From: Bacteroidales bacterium
Lineage (GTDB): Bacteria > Bacteroidota > Bacteroidia > Bacteroidales > F082
Direction: 5' to 3'
Assembly (NCBI GenBank): GCA_029933565.1
Contig: JAOZNY010000036.1
Span: 11,567-18,624, forward strand
Length of the DNA stretch: 7,058 bases
Shown here: positions 1 to 6,497 of the stretch, piece by piece
How positions within the stretch are numbered: position 1 is the first letter of the stretch
Layout of the letters: each line of letters opens with the position of its first letter
The notes under the pieces: model-generated
What the model saw: only the letters and a program-made list of their open reading frames with translations
The model's database searches: none
Told to the model about the DNA's origin: nothing
Position numbers and translations under genes: made by a program

Positions 1-684
1 CTTTTTAATTTTGAGTTGTCCATAATTGTTAACACCCAAAATCTCACCTTCAAATCTACCATCTTTATCAGTAAAATAGTTTGAATGGGCAATTCTATAC
101 AAATTATCAGTGTAATTTTTGTTTAGCATAACTTCCGTCAAAGTCGTAAAAGAAGAATAGTTTTTATCTATTTCGTTTAAAATATCGTCAAGCAACAAAT
201 CCAATTTTAGGGTCTTTCCCAACAACTGAATCATTGAAACAGGATTTGGCGCATCAGAAACAAAAACTTCCTGATTTACATTTAAGCCAATCCCAATTAT
301 GGAATGCGAAATACTATCACCTTTAACAATGTTTTGAACAAGAACACCCGCAAGTTTTTTGTTTCCAGCATAAATATCATTTGGCCATTTTATTTTTAAA
401 TGATTGCTACTCAGTTTTTCTTTGCAAACTTTCAAAATTGAAAGCGAAACAAGTTGAGTTATCACAAATTGCTTTTCAGGCTTCAAAAATTCTGGCTTAA
501 GCAAAATACTGAATGTGAGGTTCTTCCCAGTCTGACTTTCCCAATGGTTTTTGCCCAATCCTTTCCCGGCAGTTTGATTGTCAGTAATAATTACCAATCC
601 TTCTTCTTCATTTCTTCCAACTAAATCAAACAAATAACTATTTGTACTCTGAACAGTCCCTACATTCTTAATATTGAATCTCAT
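1..684 (-). CDS. birA: Biotin--[acetyl-CoA-carboxylase] ligase (BirA), C-terminus cut by window edge
   Basis: Activates biotin with ATP to biotinyl-5'-AMP and transfers it to a lysine of biotin carrier domains such as that of acetyl-CoA carboxylase; cytoplasmic. Reading the minus strand from the ATG at 684-682 gives 228 codons open to the window edge. Family motifs appear in order: STNSYL at residues 14-19, QTAGKGLGKNHW at 37-48 (the biotinyl-AMP loop, usually GRGRxGR), KWPND at 99-103, KKLAGVLVQ at 109-117 (holding the lysine expected to bind biotin) and GIGLNVN at 131-137. A C-terminal SH3-like segment begins near residue 208 (GRFEGEILGVNNYGQLKI). The N-terminal helix-turn-helix of the E. 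coli repressor form is absent, so this is a ligase only and should not repress biotin genes. Family lengths near 240-250 residues suggest only about 15-20 residues are missing. It is divergent from rsfS. The family call is secure. Confidence 0.95.
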   Translation of the reverse strand, partial: MRFNIKNVGTVQSTNSYLFDLVGRNEEEGLVIITDNQTAGKGLGKNHWESQTGKNLTFSILLKPEFLKPEKQFVITQLVSLSILKVCKEKLSSNHLKIKWPNDIYAGNKKLAGVLVQNIVKGDSISHSIIGIGLNVNQEVFVSDAPNPVSMIQLLGKTLKLDLLLDDILNEIDKNYSSFTTLTEVMLNKNYTDNLYRIAHSNYFTDKDGRFEGEILGVNNYGQLKIKK

Positions 685-804
685 TAGTTTGTAATATTTA
701 TAAAAATTTCTGCTAAATTAATACTGTTTTGATTTATTCCGAAAATTGAATTCAACTCGAACTGAGATTTAAGATTAATTAATTCAAAAATACCCCAAAT
801 TACT

Positions 805-812
805 TACTTTTG
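805..812 (+). promoter_or_regulatory. Possible Bacteroidota -7 promoter element for rsfS-ftsH
   Basis: TACTTTTG matches the Bacteroidota -7 consensus TAnnTTTG and lies 17 bp before the rsfS ATG, within the 145-bp gap (685-829) between divergent birA and rsfS. I see no good TTTG at the expected -33 distance, and the implied leader is only about 10-15 nt. The rest of the gap is AT-rich with no other clear signal. Tentative. Confidence 0.35.
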
Positions 813-829
813 TTCTTTGATATAAAAAT

Positions 830-1207
830 ATGGTTAAAAGAACAATCAAAAACGATACTAAAGTTTTATTGGAACAGGTAATTGCATCAATGCAAGATAA
901 AAAAGCCAAAGACATTGTAAGCATAGATTTGTCGAAGATTGAAAATTCAATTACAAATTATTTTGTCATTTGCAGTGGCACATCCACAACGCAGGTAGAT
1001 AGTATTTACGACAATATTATTGACAATGTAAACGAGAACCTGAACATTAAGCCATTTCACAAGGAGGGATACGAAAATTCGGAATGGATTTTGATAGACT
1101 ACTTCGACATCGTAGTCCACATTTTTATTGGCGACACAAGAAAGTTCTACAAACTTGAAGAACTGTGGGCTGACGGCGTTTTAAAAGAGTATGAAAATGT
1201 TGATTAA
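830..1207 (+). CDS. rsfS: Ribosome silencing factor RsfS (Iojap/DUF143 family)
   Basis: RsfS binds ribosomal protein L14 (uL14) on the 50S subunit and blocks joining with the 30S, lowering translation in starvation or stationary phase. The 125-residue product is about the usual length and holds the whole family core: VSIDLSKI at 30-37, NYFVICSGTSTTQVDSI at 43-59, EGYENSEWILIDYFDIVVHIF at 79-99 and FYKLEELW at 106-113. The ATG at 830 leaves a normal short N-terminal extension before the core. There is no Shine-Dalgarno sequence, only an A/T-rich leader, which is normal in Bacteroidota. It is followed 27 bp later by ftsH in the same direction, so the two are probably cotranscribed. An 18-bp palindrome spans its stop codon. 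Confident call. Confidence 0.95.
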   Translation: MVKRTIKNDTKVLLEQVIASMQDKKAKDIVSIDLSKIENSITNYFVICSGTSTTQVDSIYDNIIDNVNENLNIKPFHKEGYENSEWILIDYFDIVVHIFIGDTRKFYKLEELWADGVLKEYENVD

Positions 1208-1214
1208 TCAACAT
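1197..1214. repeat. 18-bp perfect palindrome over the rsfS stop codon, followed by a T-run
   Basis: ATGTTGATTAATCAACAT is its own exact reverse complement. The rsfS TAA (1205-1207) lies at its centre. In RNA it could fold as a 7-bp stem with a TTAA loop, followed by ATTTTT (1215-1220), a weak terminator or attenuator shape in the rsfS-ftsH gap. As DNA it could instead be a dimeric operator. The sequence is AT-rich, so the hairpin would be weak and the function is unproven. Confidence 0.45.
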
Positions 1215-1234
1215 ATTTTTAATGTTACGACATA

Positions 1235-3430
1235 ATGGCAGAAGAAAATAAAGATAAAGAGCAAAATACACCTCAAAAGGAAAAAGAGAATAAAGGCCTG
1301 TTTAGCAGTTTTACAGGAGGTGACGGTAAAAAACCAAAATTCAGTTTTTACTGGATTTATGGAATTTTGGCCTTAGTATTTATTGGCCTCAATTTCCTTA
1401 ATATGGGTGAAGGCGCAAAAAAAACAGGCTGGGGCGAATTACGACAAATGCTTGTGGAAGGCGATGTTGAAAAGATAATTCTCGTGAACAAGGAATCGGC
1501 AGAGATATTTATCAGACCGGAACTACTTGACGAAGAAAAATATAAAGATGTAAAAGGTGGAAACAATTTTGGACAAGTACAGCCACAGTATTATTATAAT
1601 GTAACCTCACCCGACAAATTTGTTGAAAGAGTTGAACAAACTCAGGAAGGAAAAACCGATGCAATTTATGTTGAAAACGAAGTAAGACACGACTGGGGCG
1701 GAGAACTGCTTAGTTGGGTATTTCCTATTTTGCTAATTGTTGGAGTTTGGTTTTTCTTTATGAGAATGATGAGTAAAGGTGGCGGTGGTGCAGGCGGTCA
1801 GATTTTCAACATTGGGAAATCGAAGGCTCAGGTTTACGATAAAAAGACAAGCATTAATATTTCTTTTAAAGACGTAGCAGGGCTTGAAGAGGCGAAGGTT
1901 GAAATTACAGAAATTGTCGACTTCCTAAAAACACCTGACAAATACACTAAACTTGGCGGAAAAATCCCTAAAGGAGTACTCTTGGTAGGCCCTCCTGGGA
2001 CTGGTAAAACATTACTTGCCAAGTCGGTGGCTGGTGAAGCTCACGTTCCTTTTTATTCCATTTCAGGTTCCGATTTCGTGGAAATGTTTGTGGGTGTTGG
2101 GGCTTCGCGAGTTCGAGATTTATTTAAACAGGCAAAAGAAAAAGCGCCCAGCATAATTTTTATTGATGAGATAGATGCAATAGGAAGAGCACGTGGCAAG
2201 TCAGCCATGACAGGAGGTAATGACGAAAGAGAAAATACCCTCAACCAATTGCTAACAGAAATGGATGGATTTACTCCAAATGCAGGTGTAATTATTTTAG
2301 CTGCGACCAACAGAGCAGATATCCTTGATCAGGCACTTTTACGTGCCGGACGTTTCGACCGTCAGATATTTGTTGAACTACCCGACTTAAAAGAAAGAAG
2401 AGAGATTTTCCTGGTTCACATGAAACCTCTTAAACTCGATGATAGCATAAACCTCGACTTCCTTGCCAAGCAAACACCAGGATTTTCAGGGGCAGATATT
2501 GCCAATGTTTGTAACGAATCGGCATTGATTGCTGCCCGACAGGAGAACGATAAAATTATGCCTGAAGATTTTATGAATGCTATCGATAGAATAATTGGCG
2601 GACTTGAAAAGAAAAATAAAATAATCTCTCCCAAAGAGAAGAAAACTGTTGCCTACCACGAGGCCGGTCATGCCGCCATCAGTTGGCTGTTGGAACACGC
2701 CCACCCTCTTATTAAAGTAACAATAATTCCCCGTGGAAAATCGCTAGGCGCAGCATGGTATTTGCCGGAGGAAAGACAAATCACTACCACTGAGCAACTT
2801 ATGGATGAGATGACTGCCACTCTTGGAGGAAGAGCAGCCGAGCAGGTAATATTTGGTAAAATTTCAACAGGAGCCCTCAACGACCTTGAGAAAGTCACCA
2901 AACAAGCTTATGCCATGGTAGCCTACTACGGCTTGAGTGATAAAGTAGGAAACCTCAGTTATTATGATTCTTCAGGTCAGCAGGAATATTCATTTAGTAA
3001 ACCATTTAGCGAAAAAACCAATGAAATAATTGATAAGGAGATTAGCGATATGGTTGAGACATCTTATAAACGTGCTATTAAAATCCTCACAGATAACAAA
3101 GAAGGCCTTGAGAAACTTGCCGAAAAACTACTTGACAAAGAAGTAATTTTTAGCGACGACCTTGAAGAAGTATTTGGCAAACGTCCGTGGAGCGAAAGCG
3201 TTTTTATCAGCGATAAAGATGGTGAGCAAAGTGTGAAGAAGCTTACTGAGAAAAGTATAAAAAACGCAAAGGCTAAAGTAGAAAGAGACAAGAAGAAAGC
3301 AGAGAAAAAGGCTAAAGATGAGGCTGAGGCTAAGGTTGAGGTTGAGGTTGAGGAAAAGACAACTGAAAAAAAGGAAAAAACAAAACCAAAGAAAAAACCG
3401 GAGACAAAAAATCCTGAAGACAAAAAATAG
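1235..3430 (+). CDS. ftsH: ATP-dependent zinc metalloprotease FtsH
   Basis: Hexameric inner-membrane AAA+ protease that unfolds and degrades unassembled membrane proteins and some cytosolic regulators. Order within 731 residues: a charged N-terminal tail (1-36), membrane segment 1 (about 38-57), a periplasmic domain (about 60-155), membrane segment 2 (about 158-177), a Gly-rich linker (181-188), the AAA+ module and the M41 peptidase. Visible motifs are Walker A GPPGTGKT 252-259, pore loop FVGVG 285-289, Walker B IIFIDEID 307-314, the second region of homology from about 357 with arginine-finger region LLRAGRFDRQ 368-377, zinc site HEAGH 475-479 (catalytic E476), and the third zinc ligand probably D550 in STGALNDLE. 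All key residues are present. The last 70 or so residues form a Lys/Glu-rich tail longer than in E. coli FtsH (about 644 residues in total). It is 27 bp after rsfS and its stop touches the next ATG. Confidence 0.98.
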   Translation: MAEENKDKEQNTPQKEKENKGLFSSFTGGDGKKPKFSFYWIYGILALVFIGLNFLNMGEGAKKTGWGELRQMLVEGDVEKIILVNKESAEIFIRPELLDEEKYKDVKGGNNFGQVQPQYYYNVTSPDKFVERVEQTQEGKTDAIYVENEVRHDWGGELLSWVFPILLIVGVWFFFMRMMSKGGGGAGGQIFNIGKSKAQVYDKKTSINISFKDVAGLEEAKVEITEIVDFLKTPDKYTKLGGKIPKGVLLVGPPGTGKTLLAKSVAGEAHVPFYSISGSDFVEMFVGVGASRVRDLFKQAKEKAPSIIFIDEIDAIGRARGKSAMTGGNDERENTLNQLLTEMDGFTPNAGVIILAATNRADILDQALLRAGRFDRQIFVELPDLKERREIFLVHMKPLKLDDSINLDFLAKQTPGFSGADIANVCNESALIAARQENDKIMPEDFMNAIDRIIGGLEKKNKIISPKEKKTVAYHEAGHAAISWLLEHAHPLIKVTIIPRGKSLGAAWYLPEERQITTTEQLMDEMTATLGGRAAEQVIFGKISTGALNDLEKVTKQAYAMVAYYGLSDKVGNLSYYDSSGQQEYSFSKPFSEKTNEIIDKEISDMVETSYKRAIKILTDNKEGLEKLAEKLLDKEVIFSDDLEEVFGKRPWSESVFISDKDGEQSVKKLTEKSIKNAKAKVERDKKKAEKKAKDEAEAKVEVEVEEKTTEKKEKTKPKKKPETKNPEDKK
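3320..3354 (+). repeat. Hexanucleotide GAGGYT repeat inside the ftsH tail
   Basis: Six near-identical hexamers in a row, GAGGCT x2, AAGGTT, then GAGGTT x2 and a GAGG start, run in frame with ftsH and encode alternating Glu/Lys with Ala or Val. The units differ by one or two bases. It lies in the charged C-terminal tail after the peptidase domain, so copy-number changes would alter tail length in 2-residue steps without a frameshift. Confidence 0.75.
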
Positions 3431-4072
3431 ATGCAAGAAACCACCTCAAAAGAAAAAATTCTGAAAAAGATTCGGAATGCTTTGATCTCAAGGCAAGAGA
3501 ATCCATTTCAGAATATTGATTTCAAATCACCTGTATTTAAGGAACTTGAAGACATGCCTGAAGTTGAGTTTGTTTCGAAACTAAAGGAAAATGGTGGCAC
3601 TTTTGTCTATTGCGAAAATGAAAAAGATTTTGTTGAGAATGTAAAAATGCTAGCCTTACAGAGAAACTGGGAAAACCTTTTCTCCATCGACGAAAAAGTA
3701 ATTGGCCTTCTTGAATCGGGTGGCATAAACGTAGAAAGTTCTGAAGAAAAATTCACTGAGCAAATTGCTGGTGTTACAAGATGTGATTTCCTAATAGGCA
3801 GATTTGGAAGTGTTATGGTCTCATCAGGGCTTTCATCAGGGAGGAGAATGTTCGTCTTTCCGGAAGTACATATTGTGTTGGCTCAGATGTCGCAGGTGGT
3901 TAGCGAACTCAAGGATGCGCTTAAAGGAATACGAAAAAAATACTCAAATAAATTGCCTTCACAAATTACAGTAATTACAGGCCCTAGCCGAACAGCCGAT
4001 ATTGAGAAAACTTTGGTTATGGGTATGCATGGACCAAAAGAACTCTTTGTTTTTGTGGTTGATGATTTATAA
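3431..4072 (+). CDS. LUD domain protein, LutC/YkgG-like, stand-alone
   Basis: The 213-residue product belongs to the LUD (DUF162) family. Its strongest support is the C-terminal signature GPSRTADIE (184-192) and MGMHGPKELFVF (197-208), as in LutC of the LutABC lactate-oxidising complex. No LutA or LutB, and no iron-sulfur gene, is in the window, so a role in lactate oxidation is not supported here. The segment that usually reads like AETGTIVL in LutC appears as IGRFGSVMVSS (122-132). From family memory, stand-alone Bacteroidota members near ftsH have a similar RxGS form, so this is probably a clade trait and not damage. There is no signal peptide or membrane segment. Its ATG begins at the base after the ftsH TAG, with no Shine-Dalgarno sequence, implying translation coupled to ftsH. 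Family is secure; biochemical function is unknown. Confidence 0.85.
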   Translation: MQETTSKEKILKKIRNALISRQENPFQNIDFKSPVFKELEDMPEVEFVSKLKENGGTFVYCENEKDFVENVKMLALQRNWENLFSIDEKVIGLLESGGINVESSEEKFTEQIAGVTRCDFLIGRFGSVMVSSGLSSGRRMFVFPEVHIVLAQMSQVVSELKDALKGIRKKYSNKLPSQITVITGPSRTADIEKTLVMGMHGPKELFVFVVDDL

Positions 4073-4142
4073 AACTGAACTTGGCGAAACCCATGCTGAA
4101 AATGCAATCAAAACTTAATTAAAATTTTTGATTCATTTTTTA

Positions 4143-4150
4143 TACCTTTG
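4143..4150 (+). promoter_or_regulatory. Likely -7 promoter element upstream of cdsA-psd
   Basis: TACCTTTG is a full match to the Bacteroidota -7 consensus TAnnTTTG, in the 103-bp gap between the LUD gene and cdsA. Transcription would begin near 4154-4158, giving a leader of about 20 nt to the TTG start at 4176. A TTTG at 4127-4130 is only 12 bp upstream, too close for a standard -33 box, so the promoter is supported by one half only. Confidence 0.45.
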
Positions 4151-4153
4151 CCA

Positions 4154-4195
4154 ATGTTAAAAAGACCACATTTCTTTGAAAGATCTTCAAATTAG
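4154..4195 (+). other. 13-codon reading frame overlapping the cdsA start
   Basis: An ATG at 4154 opens a 13-residue frame (MLKRPHFFERSSN) that ends at TAG 4193-4195, in a different frame from cdsA and 17 bp past its TTG start. It lies just downstream of the predicted -7 element. It could be a leader peptide that delivers ribosomes to the weak TTG start, or a chance frame. Nothing in the peptide itself points to a function. Confidence 0.2.
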
Positions 4196-5006
4196 GACTA
4201 TTACAGGAGTCGTTTTCCTTATTGCAGTAATTGGGTCAATATTATTGCACCCACTTGCATTTTTTGCACTTTTCTCATTCTTCACTATTGTTGGATTAAA
4301 AGAGTTTTACAATCTGCAGGAAAATAAATTCAACCCAAAACCGGGAATACTTTTCTATTTATCTGGTTTTTCAGTTTATGCTTTAATAGCAATGATTGGC
4401 TTAGATTACCTTGAAAGCAAATATTTATTACTGATTTTGTTAGTGTTATTTTTTCAAATTATTTTTGAACTTTATCGAAAAGATGAACCAAACTGGCGAC
4501 GGCTGGGCACAATTTTTTCAGCAATAGTATTTGTTAGTATCCCATTTGGACTAATGAATTCTTTGTTTTACGCTCCTTCCTTCTTTTTTAGTTCCTTAAA
4601 TTATTCGCATCAGAGTGGTACATTATTAGGCTTTTTTGTAATTATGTGGTCCAACGATGTTTTTGCCTATTTAGTAGGGTCTAAAATTGGAAAACACAAA
4701 CTTTTTGAAAGACATTCGCCAAAGAAATCGTGGGAAGGTAGCATTGGTGGATTTATTTTTGCTATAATTGCAGCCTTTATTTTATCAATTTTCTACACAC
4801 ATTTTAGTGTTGTTGAGTGGATAAGTTTGGGAGCAATTATTGCGGTAACAGGTACTTTTGGCGATTTGGCCGAATCATTACTAAAAAGGAATTCTGGAGT
4901 TAAAGACTCAGGTACAATTTTTCCGGGTCATGGAGGTGTACTCGACCGCTTTGATGCTGTTTTGTTTGCAAGCCCATTTGTTTTTGTTTATCTTAATCTA
5001 ATTTAA
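4176..5006 (+). CDS. cdsA: Phosphatidate cytidylyltransferase (CDP-diacylglycerol synthase)
   Basis: Makes CDP-diacylglycerol from phosphatidic acid and CTP, the branch point for all phospholipids; polytopic inner-membrane enzyme. The 276-residue protein is very hydrophobic, with about seven or eight likely membrane segments. The CDP-DAG synthase signature lies at 234-260: S234, K237, R238, K243, D244, then HGG 252-254 and D257, R258, D260, all in the expected spacing. Another conserved stretch is WSNDVFAYLVGSKIGKHKL at 158-176. The start is TTG at 4176. An in-frame TAA at 4158-4160 rules out any upstream ATG, and the first internal ATG (residue 73) would delete conserved sequence, so TTG is best, giving MKDLQIRTITG, a typical Bacteroidota N-terminus. 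ATT at 4170 is a remote alternative. psd follows after 2 bp. Confidence 0.95.
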   Translation: MKDLQIRTITGVVFLIAVIGSILLHPLAFFALFSFFTIVGLKEFYNLQENKFNPKPGILFYLSGFSVYALIAMIGLDYLESKYLLLILLVLFFQIIFELYRKDEPNWRRLGTIFSAIVFVSIPFGLMNSLFYAPSFFFSSLNYSHQSGTLLGFFVIMWSNDVFAYLVGSKIGKHKLFERHSPKKSWEGSIGGFIFAIIAAFILSIFYTHFSVVEWISLGAIIAVTGTFGDLAESLLKRNSGVKDSGTIFPGHGGVLDRFDAVLFASPFVFVYLNLI

Positions 5007-5008
5007 TA

Positions 5009-5662
5009 ATGAGGTTTCACCCTGAAGGCAGAAAGGTTATTGTAGTAACATTTTTGGTGTTAGTATCACTGGCATTCATAATTTCCCAGTATGTTGCTTT
5101 TCAGTGGCTGAGATACATTTTCTATTTTGGCTTTTTTATAGAATTTTTATGGACTGTTGCCTTTTTCAGGTTCCCCAAAAGAGAAATTAATAAAGGAGAA
5201 AATAATATTTTGGCTTCAGCCGATGGCGAAGTTGTTGTTATTGAAGAAACTTTAGAAAAAGAGTTTTATGGAGAAAAGCGGATACAAGTATCTGTTTTTA
5301 TGTCGCCTTTCAATGTACACGTAAACTGGTATCCGTTTGACGGGAAAGTAGTTTACACAAAATATCACCCCGGTAAATTCCTTTTTGCAAAAAACCCAAA
5401 ATCATCGGAACTGAACGAAAGAAATTCAATAGTTGTTGAAAACAAAAATGGAAAAAGCATCCTTATCAGACAGGTAGCCGGAATGATGGCCAAAAGGATA
5501 GTAAACACTGTTGAAATTGGTGACAGAACAACTCAAGGTCAAGTGTTTGGGATTATTCGATTTGGATCGAGAGTCGATTTTTTCCTTCCCCTCGATGCTA
5601 AAGTCGATGTAAAGATTGGCGACAAAGTTACGGCTCAACAAACTATTATTGGTGAATGGTGA
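5009..5662 (+). CDS. psd: Phosphatidylserine decarboxylase proenzyme, short form
   Basis: Converts phosphatidylserine to phosphatidylethanolamine with loss of CO2. The proenzyme cuts itself at a Gly-Ser bond to form an alpha chain with a pyruvoyl cofactor. At 217 residues it is the short type, with one or two membrane segments at the N-terminus (about 10-30 and 35-53), in contrast to the longer E. coli enzyme (about 320 residues). Visible landmarks are ASADGEV at 69-75 (catalytic Asp probably D72), SVFMSPFNVHVNWYPFDG at 95-112 (conserved His, probably H104), and RFGSRVDFFLP at 184-194, with cleavage expected between G186 and S187. It begins 2 bp after the cdsA stop, so the two are cotranscribed. 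PssA, which makes its substrate, often neighbours this gene but is not in this window. Confidence 0.93.
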   Translation: MRFHPEGRKVIVVTFLVLVSLAFIISQYVAFQWLRYIFYFGFFIEFLWTVAFFRFPKREINKGENNILASADGEVVVIEETLEKEFYGEKRIQVSVFMSPFNVHVNWYPFDGKVVYTKYHPGKFLFAKNPKSSELNERNSIVVENKNGKSILIRQVAGMMAKRIVNTVEIGDRTTQGQVFGIIRFGSRVDFFLPLDAKVDVKIGDKVTAQQTIIGEW

Positions 5663-5675
5663 TGTTTTTACTTTT

Positions 5676-5782
5676 TTTTCACGCAACGTTTATTTTCACG
5701 CAAAGACCGCTAAGGTTCGCTAAGGTTTTTTTCAAGACTTTTCTTTGCGAACCTTTGCGTAATAACTTTGCGCCCTTTGCGT
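5676..5782. repeat. CTTTGCG-type structured intergenic repeat between convergent genes
   Basis: Fills most of the 136-bp gap between psd and the convergent HAD gene. It has two direct copies of TTTTCACGCAA (5676-5686, 5693-5703), a tandem pair of CGCTAAGGTT (5708-5717, 5718-5727), and four copies of CTTTGCG (5743, 5753, 5766, 5775), facing one CGCAAAG at 5699-5705. AAGGTTCGC (5712-5720) pairs exactly with GCGAACCTT (5747-5755) around a 26-nt loop. Similar CTTTGCG/CGCAAAG repeats are, from memory, common in Bacteroidota intergenic DNA. It may act as a two-way terminator or RNA 3'-end stabiliser, though no U-run follows the stem. Confidence 0.75.
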
Positions 5783-5798
5783 AACACCTTTCCGCTCT

Positions 5799-6497
5799 TT
5801 ACAAAAACCGCTTTAACTCAATTAAATCACCAATTTCAAAAGTGCAACCGTTAGAATGATTAATTCTTTCCGGATTAAAAAATATCTGATCCATTCCAAA
5901 ATTCTGTGCCCCAACAATGTCAACTTTATAATCATCACCAATCATAATACTCTCATCAACTTTAGCGGCAGTCTTTTCCAAAGCATAACTAAAAATTCCA
6001 CTATTAGGTTTTTTTACTCCGGCATCCTCCGATGTAATAAGCTTATCAAAATATTTATCCATACCCGACGATTTCAGTTTCACTTCCTGAACCTCACTAA
6101 ATCCGTTAGTAATTAAATGAAGATTATATTTAGGCTGTAAATATTCAAGTATTTCAATGGCATTTGGAAAAAGGTTTACCAAAGTAGGACTGATGGTAGT
6201 ATAATCCATGCCAATGCCTTCGGCCATTTCGTGGTCGTTAATTCCAAAATCATTTAGAGTAAGATAAAATCTCTTTCCCCTAAGTATTTCTTTTGTTATT
6301 TCCCCTACCCGATACAAATCCCATAACTTCTCGTTATGCTTTGTATAAACCTCATGAAATTGATAAGCACTTTCAACACCCTTTTCTTTAAGTGCGTATT
6401 TCTCAAAGATCACTTCAAAAGCCTGCTCAGCACTTGCTTCAAAATCCCAAAGTGTACGATCGAGATCAAAAAAAATATGTTTGTATTTATTGTTCAT
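5799..6497 (-). CDS. HAD-superfamily hydrolase, YjjG/YfnB-like nucleotidase
   Basis: Cytoplasmic phosphatase of the haloacid dehalogenase superfamily. The 232-residue protein has all four motifs: motif I DLDRTLWD at 11-18 (nucleophile D11, acid/base D13), motif II ITNGF 129-133 (T130), motif III lysine in VKKPNSGIF 161-169 and motif IV IGDDYKVDIVGA 186-197. An alpha-helical cap lies between motifs I and II. The DLDRTLWDFE form and overall length match the YjjG group, whose E. coli member removes phosphate from noncanonical pyrimidine nucleotides such as 5-fluoro-dUMP; exact substrate here is inferred. The chosen start is the ATG at 6497-6495. A longer frame from 6566 adds 23 residues, MGTTFALSHIHF..., with no family match. 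TACTTTAG at 6525-6518 resembles a -7 box. It converges on psd and is not in an operon. Confidence 0.88.
   Translation of the reverse strand: MNNKYKHIFFDLDRTLWDFEASAEQAFEVIFEKYALKEKGVESAYQFHEVYTKHNEKLWDLYRVGEITKEILRGKRFYLTLNDFGINDHEMAEGIGMDYTTISPTLVNLFPNAIEILEYLQPKYNLHLITNGFSEVQEVKLKSSGMDKYFDKLITSEDAGVKKPNSGIFSYALEKTAAKVDESIMIGDDYKVDIVGAQNFGMDQIFFNPERINHSNGCTFEIGDLIELKRFL

Noticed and set aside
3064..3444. Long minus-strand open frames opposite the ftsH tail (126 and 102 codons)
   Set aside because: They are the reverse of a Lys/Glu-rich coding tract, giving Ser/Phe/Leu-rich translations with no motif. ftsH is certain on the other strand.
3431..4072. Lactate-utilisation operon (lutABC)
   Set aside because: Only a LutC-like protein is present; neighbours are ftsH and cdsA, with no LutA or LutB.
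4121..4130. TTTG at 4127-4130 as the -33 box of the cdsA promoter
   Set aside because: Only 12 bp separate it from the -7 box; the usual distance is near 19-21 bp.
5712..5755. Classic intrinsic terminator after psd
   Set aside because: The stem is good but the loop is 26 nt and no U-run follows on the plus strand, so it is listed as a structured repeat with a possible end-forming role only.
5856..6116. 86-codon plus-strand frame within the HAD gene
   Set aside because: Antisense to a well-supported gene with all HAD motifs; low-complexity Asn/Ile/Phe-rich product without recognisable features.
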